From Prevotella merdae (lineage in GTDB: Bacteria; Bacteroidota; Bacteroidia; Bacteroidales; Bacteroidaceae), in contig NZ_LT985325.1 in the NCBI RefSeq assembly GCF_900290275.1, forward strand, positions 298,808 through 362,807: a stretch of 64,000 bases of DNA. Direction: 5' to 3'. A program made the translations under genes and the position numbers. Below the pieces are notes generated by a model. That model saw nothing but the letters and a program-made list of their open reading frames with translations. It searched no databases and had not been told where the DNA came from. The stretch's first letter is position 1. Each line of letters starts with the position of its first letter. Shown piece after piece: positions 27,259 through 37,187 of this stretch.

Positions 27259-28308
27259 ATGATAACTAAAGGTGAAACCTACATCATTGGTGAAATTGGT
27301 CAAAACCATAATGGTTCAGTTGATATTGCGAAACTTATTGTAGAACTTGTTGCACGTCCTGTTCATGAAGATGTTTTTAATTTGGATTTAAAGCCAATGA
27401 ACGCTGTCAAGATGACTCGTCGTGACTTGAATGAAGAATTGACAACAACTCAAATGAATCGTCCATACAACACTCCTAATTCATTTGGTAAAACTTATGG
27501 AGAACATCGAGCTTTCCTTGAACTTGATGACGAAGCGCACTTTGAAGTATATAAATTTGCAAAGGAAAAAGGACTCGATTTTGTTGAAACTCTGTGTGCA
27601 AAAGGATGCCTTTCTCTTTTAAAGCTCTTTACTCCCGATTATTTGAAGGTTGCTTCTCGTGATCTTACCAATCTTCCTCTTCTTGCTGCAATGGCAGAAA
27701 CCAAGATTCCTATTATTTTATCAACAGGTATGGCAGGTAAGAAGGAGTTGGATGATGCTTTGGAAGTTATTACACGTTACCATTCTAATATATCTATCCT
27801 TCATTGCGTATCTCAGTATCCTACTCATCCTGATAATTTAAATCTCAATACAATAAATTATCTTAAGAAACACTATGGTCAATATCATATAGGATTTTCT
27901 GACCATACAATTGGTATTTCTGCTCCTGCCATTGCAGTTGGAATGGGCGCTGAGATTATAGAGAAGCACATTACTATTGATCGCCACATGAAGGGTACTG
28001 ACCAACCTGGTTCTCTTGGTCCTGATGGCGTAAATCGTATGGTGCGTGATATCCGTATGGTAGAACGTTGGCTTGGAACAGAAGATCTTTATATAGACAA
28101 GAGCGTTGCTGGGTCAAAGGAAAAATTGGAGCGTTCTATTGCATCTCTTGTTAATATTAAGGCTGGTGATGTTATAACTGAAGATATGATACATATGCTT
28201 AGTCCTGGTGATGGTTTCAAATGGGCAGAAAAAAATATGGTTGTAGGACATAAGGCTCTTAATGATATTCCTGCAAACGAAATTATATATAAAAATATGA
28301 TAGATTAA
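27259..28308 (+). CDS. NeuB-like nonulosonate (sialic-acid-type) synthase
   Basis: 349 aa. Condenses PEP with a hexose(amine) or its 6-phosphate to a nine-carbon acid. Motifs: IGEIGQNHNGSVDIAKLIV, ETLCAKG, LKVASRDLTNLPLL, ILSTGMAGKKEL, LHCVSQYPTHPDNLNL, GFSDHTIG and EKHITIDRHMKGTDQPGS, i.e. the full TIM-barrel active site. The C-terminal ~65 residues are the antifreeze/SAF domain (VNIKAGDVITEDMI). No NeuC epimerase is nearby, and a HAD phosphatase follows by 3 nt, which favours a phosphorylated product such as KDN-9-phosphate. Confidence 0.9.
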   Translation: MITKGETYIIGEIGQNHNGSVDIAKLIVELVARPVHEDVFNLDLKPMNAVKMTRRDLNEELTTTQMNRPYNTPNSFGKTYGEHRAFLELDDEAHFEVYKFAKEKGLDFVETLCAKGCLSLLKLFTPDYLKVASRDLTNLPLLAAMAETKIPIILSTGMAGKKELDDALEVITRYHSNISILHCVSQYPTHPDNLNLNTINYLKKHYGQYHIGFSDHTIGISAPAIAVGMGAEIIEKHITIDRHMKGTDQPGSLGPDGVNRMVRDIRMVERWLGTEDLYIDKSVAGSKEKLERSIASLVNIKAGDVITEDMIHMLSPGDGFKWAEKNMVVGHKALNDIPANEIIYKNMID

Positions 28309-28311
28309 TAA

Positions 28312-28827
<516 letters not shown>

Positions 28828-29003
28828 AAAACTTTTTAAGTATAGTCACTTGTTTTTATTCATATACTAAAATTCACTTTATATTTTGTCTTAATTTTAT
28901 ATTGTGCAATTTTGGCAATGACATGAATATCTGTTGTTTTTGATAATTATGTTATCTTTAGAACTTAATATGGTTAGAGTAATATTTACTAAAATCAAAA
29001 TAA

Positions 29004-29948
29004 ATGGAAAATAAGGAAATAAAAATTTTGGTAATAGCTAAAAAGTATAATGATATATATTATGCCATTTCATTACCAGAATGGAAAAGAAGTAGTCGCA
29101 AATCATTAATTGTTATAACCCAAAAATTAGCACTATCAAATTATCCTATGCAGGATTTATTTGATGAGGTACATTGTATTACACCAAGGAGTGGATCATT
29201 GGGAATATTACAAACCTTATTAGATTTGAAGTTTTTATTGCCTAAAATAAATTTTGACACTGTAGTATTATCGAATATTTCTTTGGTTTCTAATAAATAC
29301 ATTCTTTCGTATAAGAGATGTAGACAATCTATATTAATTGAGGATGGCTATATGAATTATTATAAATTCAAAGAACCAGATAGTATTCCTAAAAGATTTC
29401 TTATGCAATTATTTGGAATTAAACAAATTGATGTTACGTCTAAAATTATAAAAACTTATTTGTTGAAACCAAAAATAGCTGAATATTTTTTTGGTGAAAA
29501 ATGTCAGTTGAGAATAGCAATAGATTTATTCAAGTCAAAACTTGGCGAAATTCCAAATTTACAAGGAAAAAAGATATTTGTTGGTCAACCTTTATATCAT
29601 TCTTATACAGGAAACAGTATAACATTAGAACAATATAATAAATCTATAAATAAGGTTATTAAAAAATATGATATAGACTATTATGTTCCTCATACAATGT
29701 CAGATGCTAACGAGATGATTAATTGTAAGAAGTTAGATATAGGACTTATCAAATGTACTTTTGAGGTACTCGCTTCAATGTATGATATGGAATTTTATTC
29801 AGTATCTTCAACGATTCTATATTCATCAAAGATTGTGAATCCAAAATGTAAAAGCGTGATGGTACAAATACCAAATGTAAAAGAGCTTCCAAAAGATAAT
29901 ATAATGTATAAGTATGCTGATAATATAGTTCAAATTAATCTAACATAA
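29004..29948 (+). CDS. GT52-like sialyltransferase candidate
   Basis: 314 aa. I recognise a GT52-type layout rather than strong identity: ILIEDGYMNYYKF (the EDG motif), IFVGQPLYHSYTG, DYYVPHTMSD (in place of the usual HP motif) and a C-terminal SSTILYSSK. GT52 enzymes transfer sialic acid from CMP-sialic acid. The location right after the CMP-nonulosonate genes supports it. The H-P dipeptide being H-T here is a deviation from the GT52/GT80 pattern. Very AT-rich. Confidence 0.6.
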   Translation: MENKEIKILVIAKKYNDIYYAISLPEWKRSSRKSLIVITQKLALSNYPMQDLFDEVHCITPRSGSLGILQTLLDLKFLLPKINFDTVVLSNISLVSNKYILSYKRCRQSILIEDGYMNYYKFKEPDSIPKRFLMQLFGIKQIDVTSKIIKTYLLKPKIAEYFFGEKCQLRIAIDLFKSKLGEIPNLQGKKIFVGQPLYHSYTGNSITLEQYNKSINKVIKKYDIDYYVPHTMSDANEMINCKKLDIGLIKCTFEVLASMYDMEFYSVSSTILYSSKIVNPKCKSVMVQIPNVKELPKDNIMYKYADNIVQINLT

Positions 29949-29959
29949 AAAATAAAAAC

Positions 29960-30826
29960 ATGAAAGATGTAACTATTCTTATTCTTACAAAAAATGAAGA
30001 ACTTAATTTGGGAGACTGTTTGGAATCTGTTAAAGGTTTTGCCAGTCGTTGTGTTGTAGTGGATAGCTATAGTACAGATAAAACCAAAGAGATAGCTTTA
30101 AAATATGGTGCGGATTTTTATGAGCACAAGTTTGAGAATTATGCTCGTCAGTTTAATTGGGGGCTTGACAATACTAATATCACTACTAAATGGACCTTCC
30201 GTCTTGATGCTGATGAAAGGTTAACACCTGCATTGTGTGAAGAATTGTCCTCATTAATGACCGAACATGAAACAGATGATGTTAATGGTATAACCATGTG
30301 TGCATGGCTTTATTTTATGGGTAAAAAACTTGCACATAACAAAAAAGCAAAGCATAAGTTGATGCTGTTTAAAACGGGTATAGGTAGAATTGAAGACCGT
30401 AAGATGGATGAGCATACTATTCTAAGTAGTGGTACATCAATTATGGCACATGAGAGATTTCTACACTATGACTTTAAGAACATGACTTTTTGGATTAATA
30501 AATTGAATTGGTATGCTACACGTGAAATGCAGGACTATTTCGAATTTAAAAATGGCAAGAAAGCGAGTATTGAAGGAAATGATAATGGAATAAACTCTAC
30601 TAGATATAAAAAATTTGGAGTCTATTATAAAATGCCCATATTCCTTCGTGCAATATTACTATTTTTTCTTACCTTTTTCAAGGAAATGCGTTTTCTTGAT
30701 GGAAAGGAAGGTTTCATTTATACATTTATGTATAGCTGCTGGTATCGTCTGCTTGTAGATGCAAAAATATATGAGCAAATGAAATATAATAAACCATTTG
30801 AAGATACGGGTGATTTAAAGGGTTAG
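29960..30826 (+). CDS. Glycosyltransferase family 2 protein
   Basis: 288 aa, GT-A. ILILTKNEELNLGDCLESV, VVVDSYSTDKTKEIA and the metal-binding RLDADERLTP give the standard WaaE/KdtX-like GT2 head; a C-terminal hydrophobic stretch (FLRAILLFFLTFFKEM) may dock on the membrane. Donor/acceptor unknown. It ends 2 nt before the KAP NTPase gene, so that gene is probably co-transcribed. Confidence 0.88.
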   Translation: MKDVTILILTKNEELNLGDCLESVKGFASRCVVVDSYSTDKTKEIALKYGADFYEHKFENYARQFNWGLDNTNITTKWTFRLDADERLTPALCEELSSLMTEHETDDVNGITMCAWLYFMGKKLAHNKKAKHKLMLFKTGIGRIEDRKMDEHTILSSGTSIMAHERFLHYDFKNMTFWINKLNWYATREMQDYFEFKNGKKASIEGNDNGINSTRYKKFGVYYKMPIFLRAILLFFLTFFKEMRFLDGKEGFIYTFMYSCWYRLLVDAKIYEQMKYNKPFEDTGDLKG

Positions 30827-30828
30827 AA

Positions 30829-33366
30829 ATGTTTTATAGTAAGAATTATCATCTTATAAGAAAATTTTCTTCCATTGTTCATAAGATTAGTATTAGATTT
30901 AAATTAAAGTATAACATTAGATGTCTTATAGTGACATCTTTTGTGGGCTTTATCTTTCAAATATTCCAAGCAGATATTAATGCTTGGCTAACAAATATAT
31001 GGATAGGAAATGCATTAGGGTTGTTGTATAAGAGAATGATGGACTCTGTGCTGTTTTCTGTAATTATAGCGATAGCATTGAGTTTCTGTTTAGGACGGAT
31101 GGCTTTCTATTCGTATAAGAGCAGTGCGAAATCATTCTTTATACAACTCCTTATATATGGAATAGCTTTCTTGGTGATAACGGATGATTATTGGTTGTTA
31201 CCTGATTTAATTCCTGATGTTCTTAACTATAAACAGTATTGGAGGTTTGCTCTTTATTTATTGGGTATAGGTTCTTTCTTTTCTTACGGATATGGGGTGT
31301 GTAAAAGCAGATTTCAAAAGATTGAGTTTGCGAATAATGGTAAGGGCTTTGTTACAAAACATTGTTTAGAAGAAAGTAATACTATTGATAAGTTTGCAAA
31401 AGGAATTGTTGACAGACTGCTTAGAACTAAAATGCATGAAGAAGCTTTTTCGCTTGGAATAGCTGGTGTTTGGGGCTCGGGCAAAACAACCTGTTTGGAA
31501 GCCTTGAAGAAGGAATTTGGTAGGAAAGTATTGTATATAGAGTTTATGCCATGGAACAGCAATTCTCCTGAAAAGATAATTGAAGATTTCTTCTTGTTGT
31601 TTCGTAAAGAGGTTTCATCACAAATAAACCCATTCTTGAGTGGTACTATAGCAAAGTATGCAAGGCAGTTGTTGTCAATCAACAGAATGGATCCGTGGCT
31701 TGCTTTGTTTCGTAGTTTGGCTGTTTGGTATAGTGAGGAGGACTCCAATGTATTCAAGAGTAAGATAGCAGATAAGCTGAAAGATATAGACAGTAAGATA
31801 GTTGTAGCAATTGATGATATCGACCGATTAGATAGTAATGAACTGTTTGAGGTATTGCGATTGATAAGGAATACTGCCAATCTTCCAAATCTGATTTTCT
31901 TAGTAACCTATGACAAGGATTATGTTATCAAACAGCTGAAGAACAAAGGAATCTCTAATCCCGATTTGTATTTGGAGAAGATTATTAATGTGGAAGTGAT
32001 GTTGCCTAAAGTTATGGGGTATGAACTGATTTCTATGTTATATTCTGACTTAGAGAAGATGGTAGACGAAAATGTTGTTTTGTCTATAATGAATACAGTT
32101 GGAAAGAATAAAAAAGGCACAAGAACAATAGTTGCTATTCTTACCAATTATAGAGAGATTGAGAGGTTTGCCAAGCAGTTGGCTGTACATGTTGCGTATG
32201 CCCAAGAAAATCTGAAGAACGAAATCTCTATTCAGGATTTATTTTGGTTGGAGCTAATTAGGTATGCTGACTTCAATTTCTACATGAGGTTGTCAAAACA
32301 GGTAGATACTATTTTTCAGTTAAGTAAAGGAGATAAAAAGCAACTGATTTTAGATAATGCTTTTAAGAAACAATTTGAGCCAGATTATGCTGATACCCCT
32401 TATACTTCAAAGAAAGTGTTTGATGTGTTGAACTATCTTTTTCGAGAAGAGGATAGGGATGAGTTGAGTATGTCTATCGTTTATACAAATAATTATTCAC
32501 GTTACTTCTCTTTAGGTTTGGAAAAAAGAAAATTCTATAAGTTCGACCTTGTTAAATTACTTAATGGTGAAGGTGTGGATTATGATGCAGTTCTTAAAAG
32601 CTTCTTTGAAAACGAAAAAGCTGAAGACAATTATGATTTGAATTCTCTTCTCTTTTTAATAAGCAATAATGATAATGCTGAACTTGATTTGAGTCTATAC
32701 CAAAGAATTATCAGATTGTTGTGTGCATTGTTTAAGTATGAGAAGGATAATGAAGTGCATCGGATATTATATCATTTTGTCTGTGATGAGGAAATTATTA
32801 GAAAAGATAATGGTAAATGGACAAAATTGTTTTTAGCATATTATAAAGAATTTCTCTCTGAATATTGTGGATATAATGTAGCATACATATTAAGAAACGT
32901 ATATGATACGATTAGAGATATTAAAGAACAAAATGATAATATAACGAAAGTAAAGCAGCTGATGTCCGATAATTTCTTAAAGTGGGCTGAGAAAGAAAAG
33001 CCAGATGCTATTCAGATTATTTATCCAAACTCTATGTTGTATAAGATATACAATAAATCAAATATTAAATATCATTACGTGGATAAATTTGAAAATTACA
33101 TGTATAGTGATATAGAGTGTTTGATATGGAACTCTATTCTTGATTATTTCAAAGATCATAGAAGTACTAAATATAAAGAGTTCGATGAATATTTTAATTA
33201 TGATATTACTGATGAGGATGATCCATTTACCGACATGATTCGGCAAGAGGAAATAGATTCGGCAAATAAGAAAGTAGAAGATATATTTGGTAGTGATAGT
33301 AAGTTCAAGCAATATCGCGATAATTGTTTTGCTGATAAAGCATGTAGCAAGACGTGTAAACACTAA
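30829..33366 (+). CDS. Membrane KAP-family P-loop NTPase embedded in the polysaccharide locus
   Basis: 845 aa. Four N-terminal TM helices (residues ~30-170) precede a KAP NTPase domain: Walker A GVWGSGKTT (213-221, K219) and Walker B VVAIDDIDRLD (D329, D330), with downstream FLVTYDKDYV. The C-terminal ~400 residues are helical and end in a Cys-rich tail (CFADKACSKTCKH). KAP NTPases are STAND-like and often serve in anti-phage or conflict systems; they have no known part in polysaccharide assembly. It sits 2 nt after the GT2 gene and 24 nt before the ATP-grasp gene, so it is fully inside the operon. Confidence 0.85.
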   Translation: MFYSKNYHLIRKFSSIVHKISIRFKLKYNIRCLIVTSFVGFIFQIFQADINAWLTNIWIGNALGLLYKRMMDSVLFSVIIAIALSFCLGRMAFYSYKSSAKSFFIQLLIYGIAFLVITDDYWLLPDLIPDVLNYKQYWRFALYLLGIGSFFSYGYGVCKSRFQKIEFANNGKGFVTKHCLEESNTIDKFAKGIVDRLLRTKMHEEAFSLGIAGVWGSGKTTCLEALKKEFGRKVLYIEFMPWNSNSPEKIIEDFFLLFRKEVSSQINPFLSGTIAKYARQLLSINRMDPWLALFRSLAVWYSEEDSNVFKSKIADKLKDIDSKIVVAIDDIDRLDSNELFEVLRLIRNTANLPNLIFLVTYDKDYVIKQLKNKGISNPDLYLEKIINVEVMLPKVMGYELISMLYSDLEKMVDENVVLSIMNTVGKNKKGTRTIVAILTNYREIERFAKQLAVHVAYAQENLKNEISIQDLFWLELIRYADFNFYMRLSKQVDTIFQLSKGDKKQLILDNAFKKQFEPDYADTPYTSKKVFDVLNYLFREEDRDELSMSIVYTNNYSRYFSLGLEKRKFYKFDLVKLLNGEGVDYDAVLKSFFENEKAEDNYDLNSLLFLISNNDNAELDLSLYQRIIRLLCALFKYEKDNEVHRILYHFVCDEEIIRKDNGKWTKLFLAYYKEFLSEYCGYNVAYILRNVYDTIRDIKEQNDNITKVKQLMSDNFLKWAEKEKPDAIQIIYPNSMLYKIYNKSNIKYHYVDKFENYMYSDIECLIWNSILDYFKDHRSTKYKEFDEYFNYDITDEDDPFTDMIRQEEIDSANKKVEDIFGSDSKFKQYRDNCFADKACSKTCKH

Positions 33367-33390
33367 TATTAAAAATTTGATATAGATATA

Positions 33391-34563
33391 ATGTCACTAA
33401 AAAGAAACATTTTGTTAATCAATGCAGAAGGTGTACAAGCCATCTGTATGGCTCGTTCATTGCGCAAGCAAGGACATCGTGTCGTTGGATTCTGCAATCA
33501 TAAGATGACGAGCGGATATGCAACGAAGTGGCTGAGTGAAAAACATGTATCACCAGATGTTACGTTGCAAAGAAATGAGTTTGAGAAGTTTCTGTTTGCT
33601 TATATCAAAGCAAACAAAGTGGATGCAATTATTCCATTGGCTGATGATGGAGCGGAGTTCTTAAGCAAGAACAAGGAGCGTATCAAAGCTATGGGGGTGA
33701 TTTGCGCCATACCGTCGTTTGATGTATTCAACATAGCAAATGACAAGCAAAAACTCATGGAGTTGTGTGAGAAGTATAACTTATCACATCCGAAGACACG
33801 TGAGCTGAATCCCCAGGACTTAAAGCCTACTGCCGATTATGTTGGTTTCCCGGCAATGATAAAGCCCAATCTCTCGCAAGGAGCAAAAGGTATTGTGAGA
33901 GTGGATAATATGAAGGAACTGGAAGAAAAGTTCCTGGACATATACAAACAGTTTGGTGCTTGTACTTTGCAACAATATGTCGACCAACCAGACTATTACT
34001 ATAATGTGATGATGTATCGCGACAAGCGAGGACGCATTGTAGGACAGACAATCATTAAGATTAGAAGATTCTTTCCGTTGAAGGGTGGAACAAGCTGCTA
34101 TAGTGAAACAGTGGAGCATCCTTTCCTTTTGAAAGAATGCGAGGAGGTGCTTAATAAGCTTGGTTGGGTTGGCTTTGCCGACTTTGATGTATTGGAGGAT
34201 AAGCATAGCGGTGAGCTGAAGATTATAGAGATAAATCCTCGTGTGCCTTCAAGTTTCCAGGCTGCTTTTGCTGCAGAAATGGACTTTGGGCGTATATTCA
34301 TGGCAGATTTGTTTGATGAACCAATGCCTAATTTTGAATACAAGACAGGTAAACAAGTAAGATGGATGGGATTGGACGTAATGTGGTTCTTGTTCTCTCC
34401 TGACAGATTTAAGTTTAAACCTTCTTGGTTTAAGTTCTTTGGTAAGGACGTCAGCTATCATGACGGTGCATGGAATGATCCATTGCCTATGTTGGCAGGA
34501 ATGTTTGCTGGAGTAGTGAAGTATTTAAACCCTGAGTTTAGAAAAGCAAAATTAAAAGGATAA
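33391..34563 (+). CDS. ATP-grasp enzyme (carbamoyl-phosphate-synthase-like ligase)
   Basis: 390 aa. N-terminal preATP-grasp Rossmann-like part (LLINAEGVQAICMARSLRKQ), then ATP-grasp core with FPAMIKPNLSQGAKGIVRV, EVLNKLGWVGFADFDVLED and metal site EINPRVPSSFQAA. It forms a carboxylate-amine or similar bond using ATP. In polysaccharide loci such enzymes decorate sugars with amino acids or related groups. Its stop overlaps the next start by 1 nt. Confidence 0.82.
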   Translation: MSLKRNILLINAEGVQAICMARSLRKQGHRVVGFCNHKMTSGYATKWLSEKHVSPDVTLQRNEFEKFLFAYIKANKVDAIIPLADDGAEFLSKNKERIKAMGVICAIPSFDVFNIANDKQKLMELCEKYNLSHPKTRELNPQDLKPTADYVGFPAMIKPNLSQGAKGIVRVDNMKELEEKFLDIYKQFGACTLQQYVDQPDYYYNVMMYRDKRGRIVGQTIIKIRRFFPLKGGTSCYSETVEHPFLLKECEEVLNKLGWVGFADFDVLEDKHSGELKIIEINPRVPSSFQAAFAAEMDFGRIFMADLFDEPMPNFEYKTGKQVRWMGLDVMWFLFSPDRFKFKPSWFKFFGKDVSYHDGAWNDPLPMLAGMFAGVVKYLNPEFRKAKLKG

Positions 34564-35447
34564 TGAAAAAGATATTGATAACAGGTGCCAACAGTTTTGT
34601 TGGTACATCGATAGAACGATGGTTGATGCGTGATCCGAATAATTATAAAGTGGACACGGTTGACACGATGAATGGTGTATGGAAACAGGCTGATTTTTCA
34701 AAGTATGACGCTGTGTTTCATGTGGCAGGCATTGCGCATGTTGACCCGAAGCCTGAAATGGCACCTTTATATTATAAGGTGAACCGTGACTTGACTATTG
34801 AGATAGCCAAGCACGCAAAGGAATGTGGAGTGAAACAATTTGTGTTTATGTCGTCAAGAATTGTTTATCATGCAAGTAAGTCATTGAAGGGTGATGTGAC
34901 TAAGCGTGACACAAAACCTAATCCGAATGATTTTTATGGCGACAGTAAGCTGCAAGCTGAGAATGGCTTGAATGAATTGGCTTGCGACACGTTTAAAGTG
35001 GCTAACCTGCGTCCTTGCATGATATATGGTCCTAATTCCAAAGGAAACTTCTTGCGTTTGGGATGGCTTGCTACCAAAACTCCTATATTCCCTGCATGGC
35101 ACAACAAACGCTCTATGTTGTTTATAGACAATTTGGCGGAATTTGTAAAGCAGGTAATAGATCGTGAACTTGGTGGTACGTTCTATCCGCAAAATGCTGA
35201 ATTGGCTGATACGGTAGAGATAGTGAGATACTTTGCAAAGAAGTATAACCATAAGATTTGGATTAGCAGACTGTTTAATCCTTTCGTTTGGCTCGGCTCT
35301 TTCTTCCTGCCACAGTTGCCTAAGATGTTTGCAAGCAGCTACTACGAACCAGAGATGAGTAAGTATGACTTCGATTACCAGATTGTAAGTTTTGAGGAAT
35401 CGCTTAAAGGTTTGGAGATTTCTGATGCAAACAAGAGGATGAAATAA
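34563..35447 (+). CDS. NAD-dependent sugar epimerase/dehydratase
   Basis: 294 aa, extended SDR. TGANSFVGTSIERWL (G-x2-G-type NAD motif), FHVAGIAHVDPKPEM, FMSSRIVYH and the catalytic FYGDSKLQAE (Y-xxx-K), then LRPCMIYGPNSKGNF. Substrate not assignable; related to WbpV/UDP-N-acetyl-quinovosamine-type 4-reductases. Overlaps both neighbours by 1 nt, showing a coupled group with the ATP-grasp and NTP_transf_5 genes. Confidence 0.85.
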   Translation: MKKILITGANSFVGTSIERWLMRDPNNYKVDTVDTMNGVWKQADFSKYDAVFHVAGIAHVDPKPEMAPLYYKVNRDLTIEIAKHAKECGVKQFVFMSSRIVYHASKSLKGDVTKRDTKPNPNDFYGDSKLQAENGLNELACDTFKVANLRPCMIYGPNSKGNFLRLGWLATKTPIFPAWHNKRSMLFIDNLAEFVKQVIDRELGGTFYPQNAELADTVEIVRYFAKKYNHKIWISRLFNPFVWLGSFFLPQLPKMFASSYYEPEMSKYDFDYQIVSFEESLKGLEISDANKRMK

Positions 35448-36514
35448 TGACTCTATTTAAAGAACTCATACTGATATCATTAGGGAAACGAGATGGTTTC
35501 TCTCGCAGATTGAACGAAGCGGATTGGATCTCACTTTACACGGAAGCACAAAGACAGGCTATTGGTGGCATATTGCTGGATGGCGTTGAAAAGGTTATTG
35601 CTTCTGGGGAAGACAAGCCAAAATTCTTGATGCAATGGATTAGCCAGGTATTAGCTTTGGAGAATAGAAACCGACTGCTTAATGCAAGATGCAAGGAGAT
35701 TACCAAAGTCTTTAATGAATTAGGCTTGCGCAGCTGTGTGCTGAAGGGACAAGGGGTTGCAAGGCTTTATCCTAATCCGTTGCGACGCCAATGTGGAGAC
35801 ATTGACTTATGGGTGGAAGGAAACAGAGATGATATTTACAAGACGTTGAAAGCAAGATGGAAGGTTGGAGATACTGTTATTCACCATGCTGACGTGGAGA
35901 TTTTTAAGGATACGCCTACAGAGATTCATTTTATTCCGAGTTTTACTTACAGTCCTTTTGTTTATCGAAGATACAAAAAGTTTTTCAAAAAGTGTGGAGA
36001 CAGACAGTTTGCCAACTATAATGAGTCGGTAGGTTTTGCTTGTCCAACGCCCGACTTCAATGCTGTGTATTCGTTGATGCATATCTTTCATCATGTGTTG
36101 CATGAGGGAATAGGATTGCGACAGTTGCTTGACTATTATTACATATTAAAGAGTCTGGATAAGGAGCAACGTGGGCAAGTGTTTGAGGAAATGAGGCACT
36201 TGGGATTGGCTAAGTTTGCTGAGGCTGTGATGTATGTGGAACAGCAGATGTTTGGACTGGAACCGGAGTTCTTGTTGTGTAAACCAGATGGAAAGACAGG
36301 AAGACGTCTGCTGGCAGAGATAGAACTAGCAGGAAACTTCGGGAAGTATGACAAACGCTACCAACATGTAGACAGAAAGAGCAGAATGGATGTGTATCTG
36401 CATAATGTAAAGAGAAACTTTGTGTTCTTTAAGTTTGCTCCAAGCGAAGTGTTGTGGGCTCCCATATGGAAACCTTGTCATTTTGTGTGGAGAAAGACAA
36501 AAGGATATTCATAA
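35447..36514 (+). CDS. Nucleotidyltransferase-family protein (NTP_transf_5)
   Basis: 355 aa. The core is VLKGQGVARLYPNPLRRQCG followed by DIDLWVEG, the K-G...R...D-I-D pattern of PF14907-type proteins, common in Bacteroidetes polysaccharide loci and of unclear reaction. The remainder includes conserved HFIPSFTYSPF and the helical HIFHHVLHEGIGLRQLLDYY. Cytosolic. Followed by the initiating transferase gene 15 nt later. Confidence 0.82.
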   Translation: MTLFKELILISLGKRDGFSRRLNEADWISLYTEAQRQAIGGILLDGVEKVIASGEDKPKFLMQWISQVLALENRNRLLNARCKEITKVFNELGLRSCVLKGQGVARLYPNPLRRQCGDIDLWVEGNRDDIYKTLKARWKVGDTVIHHADVEIFKDTPTEIHFIPSFTYSPFVYRRYKKFFKKCGDRQFANYNESVGFACPTPDFNAVYSLMHIFHHVLHEGIGLRQLLDYYYILKSLDKEQRGQVFEEMRHLGLAKFAEAVMYVEQQMFGLEPEFLLCKPDGKTGRRLLAEIELAGNFGKYDKRYQHVDRKSRMDVYLHNVKRNFVFFKFAPSEVLWAPIWKPCHFVWRKTKGYS

Positions 36515-36529
36515 TAGAAAACTATAATC

Positions 36530-37186
36530 ATGATTTATAAATTCTTTAAACGTATTTTTGACTTTGTATGTGCCTTCCTTGGCATTGTGGGTACTTCACC
36601 GATTTGGATTGTTTCCATTATCCTTACGGAACTGAGTGACCCTGGACCTTTGTTCTACTTCGCCAATCGTGTGGGTAAGGACAATAAGAAGTTTAGGATG
36701 TGGAAGTTCCGCTCCATGCGTGTGGCAAGAGGGGCTAATGAGGCTTCGCTGCGTCCTGACCAGGACCGCATATTCTGGTGGGGTAAGATTATGCGAAGAC
36801 TGAAGATTGATGAGTTACCTCAGTTGATGAACATATTGAATGGTACTATGTCGATTGTTGGTCCGCGCCCTGCTGCTGTTGATCAAGTGGATATCACTCG
36901 TGGTGGAGCGAATGCTATTGCTGCAACTGTGCCTTGTGGCTTAACGTCACAGTCAAGTCTGTGGGATTATATTTATGGAGACCAATTCCCCGACGAGCAG
37001 GAATACAACGAGAAAGTGTTGCCCATTCGCTTGAAACTTGACGTGTATTATGTTAAGCATGCTTCGTTCTTTGGTGATATCAAACTGATTATCTGGACTG
37101 TCATTGCTATCCTATATACAGCTTGCGGAAAGTATCCACAGTGGATGCATGATAAGTTGGTGGGGTATGCTCAAAAAGTTCACTAA
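36530..37186 (+). CDS. Initiating undecaprenyl-phosphate sugar-phosphate transferase (PglC-like)
   Basis: 218 aa, minimal bacterial sugar transferase. One N-terminal re-entrant/TM helix (FDFVCAFLGIVGTSPIWIVS), SDPGPLFYFANRVGKDNKKF, MWKFRSMR, RRLKIDELPQLMNILNGTMS and VGPRPAAVD. It transfers a sugar-1-phosphate to undecaprenyl phosphate at the inner membrane, starting each repeat unit. Lacks the N-terminal multi-TM domain of WcaJ/WbaP, so it is the short PglC-type form. Next gene begins 1 nt after its stop. Confidence 0.93.
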   Translation: MIYKFFKRIFDFVCAFLGIVGTSPIWIVSIILTELSDPGPLFYFANRVGKDNKKFRMWKFRSMRVARGANEASLRPDQDRIFWWGKIMRRLKIDELPQLMNILNGTMSIVGPRPAAVDQVDITRGGANAIAATVPCGLTSQSSLWDYIYGDQFPDEQEYNEKVLPIRLKLDVYYVKHASFFGDIKLIIWTVIAILYTACGKYPQWMHDKLVGYAQKVH

Positions 37187-37187
37187 T

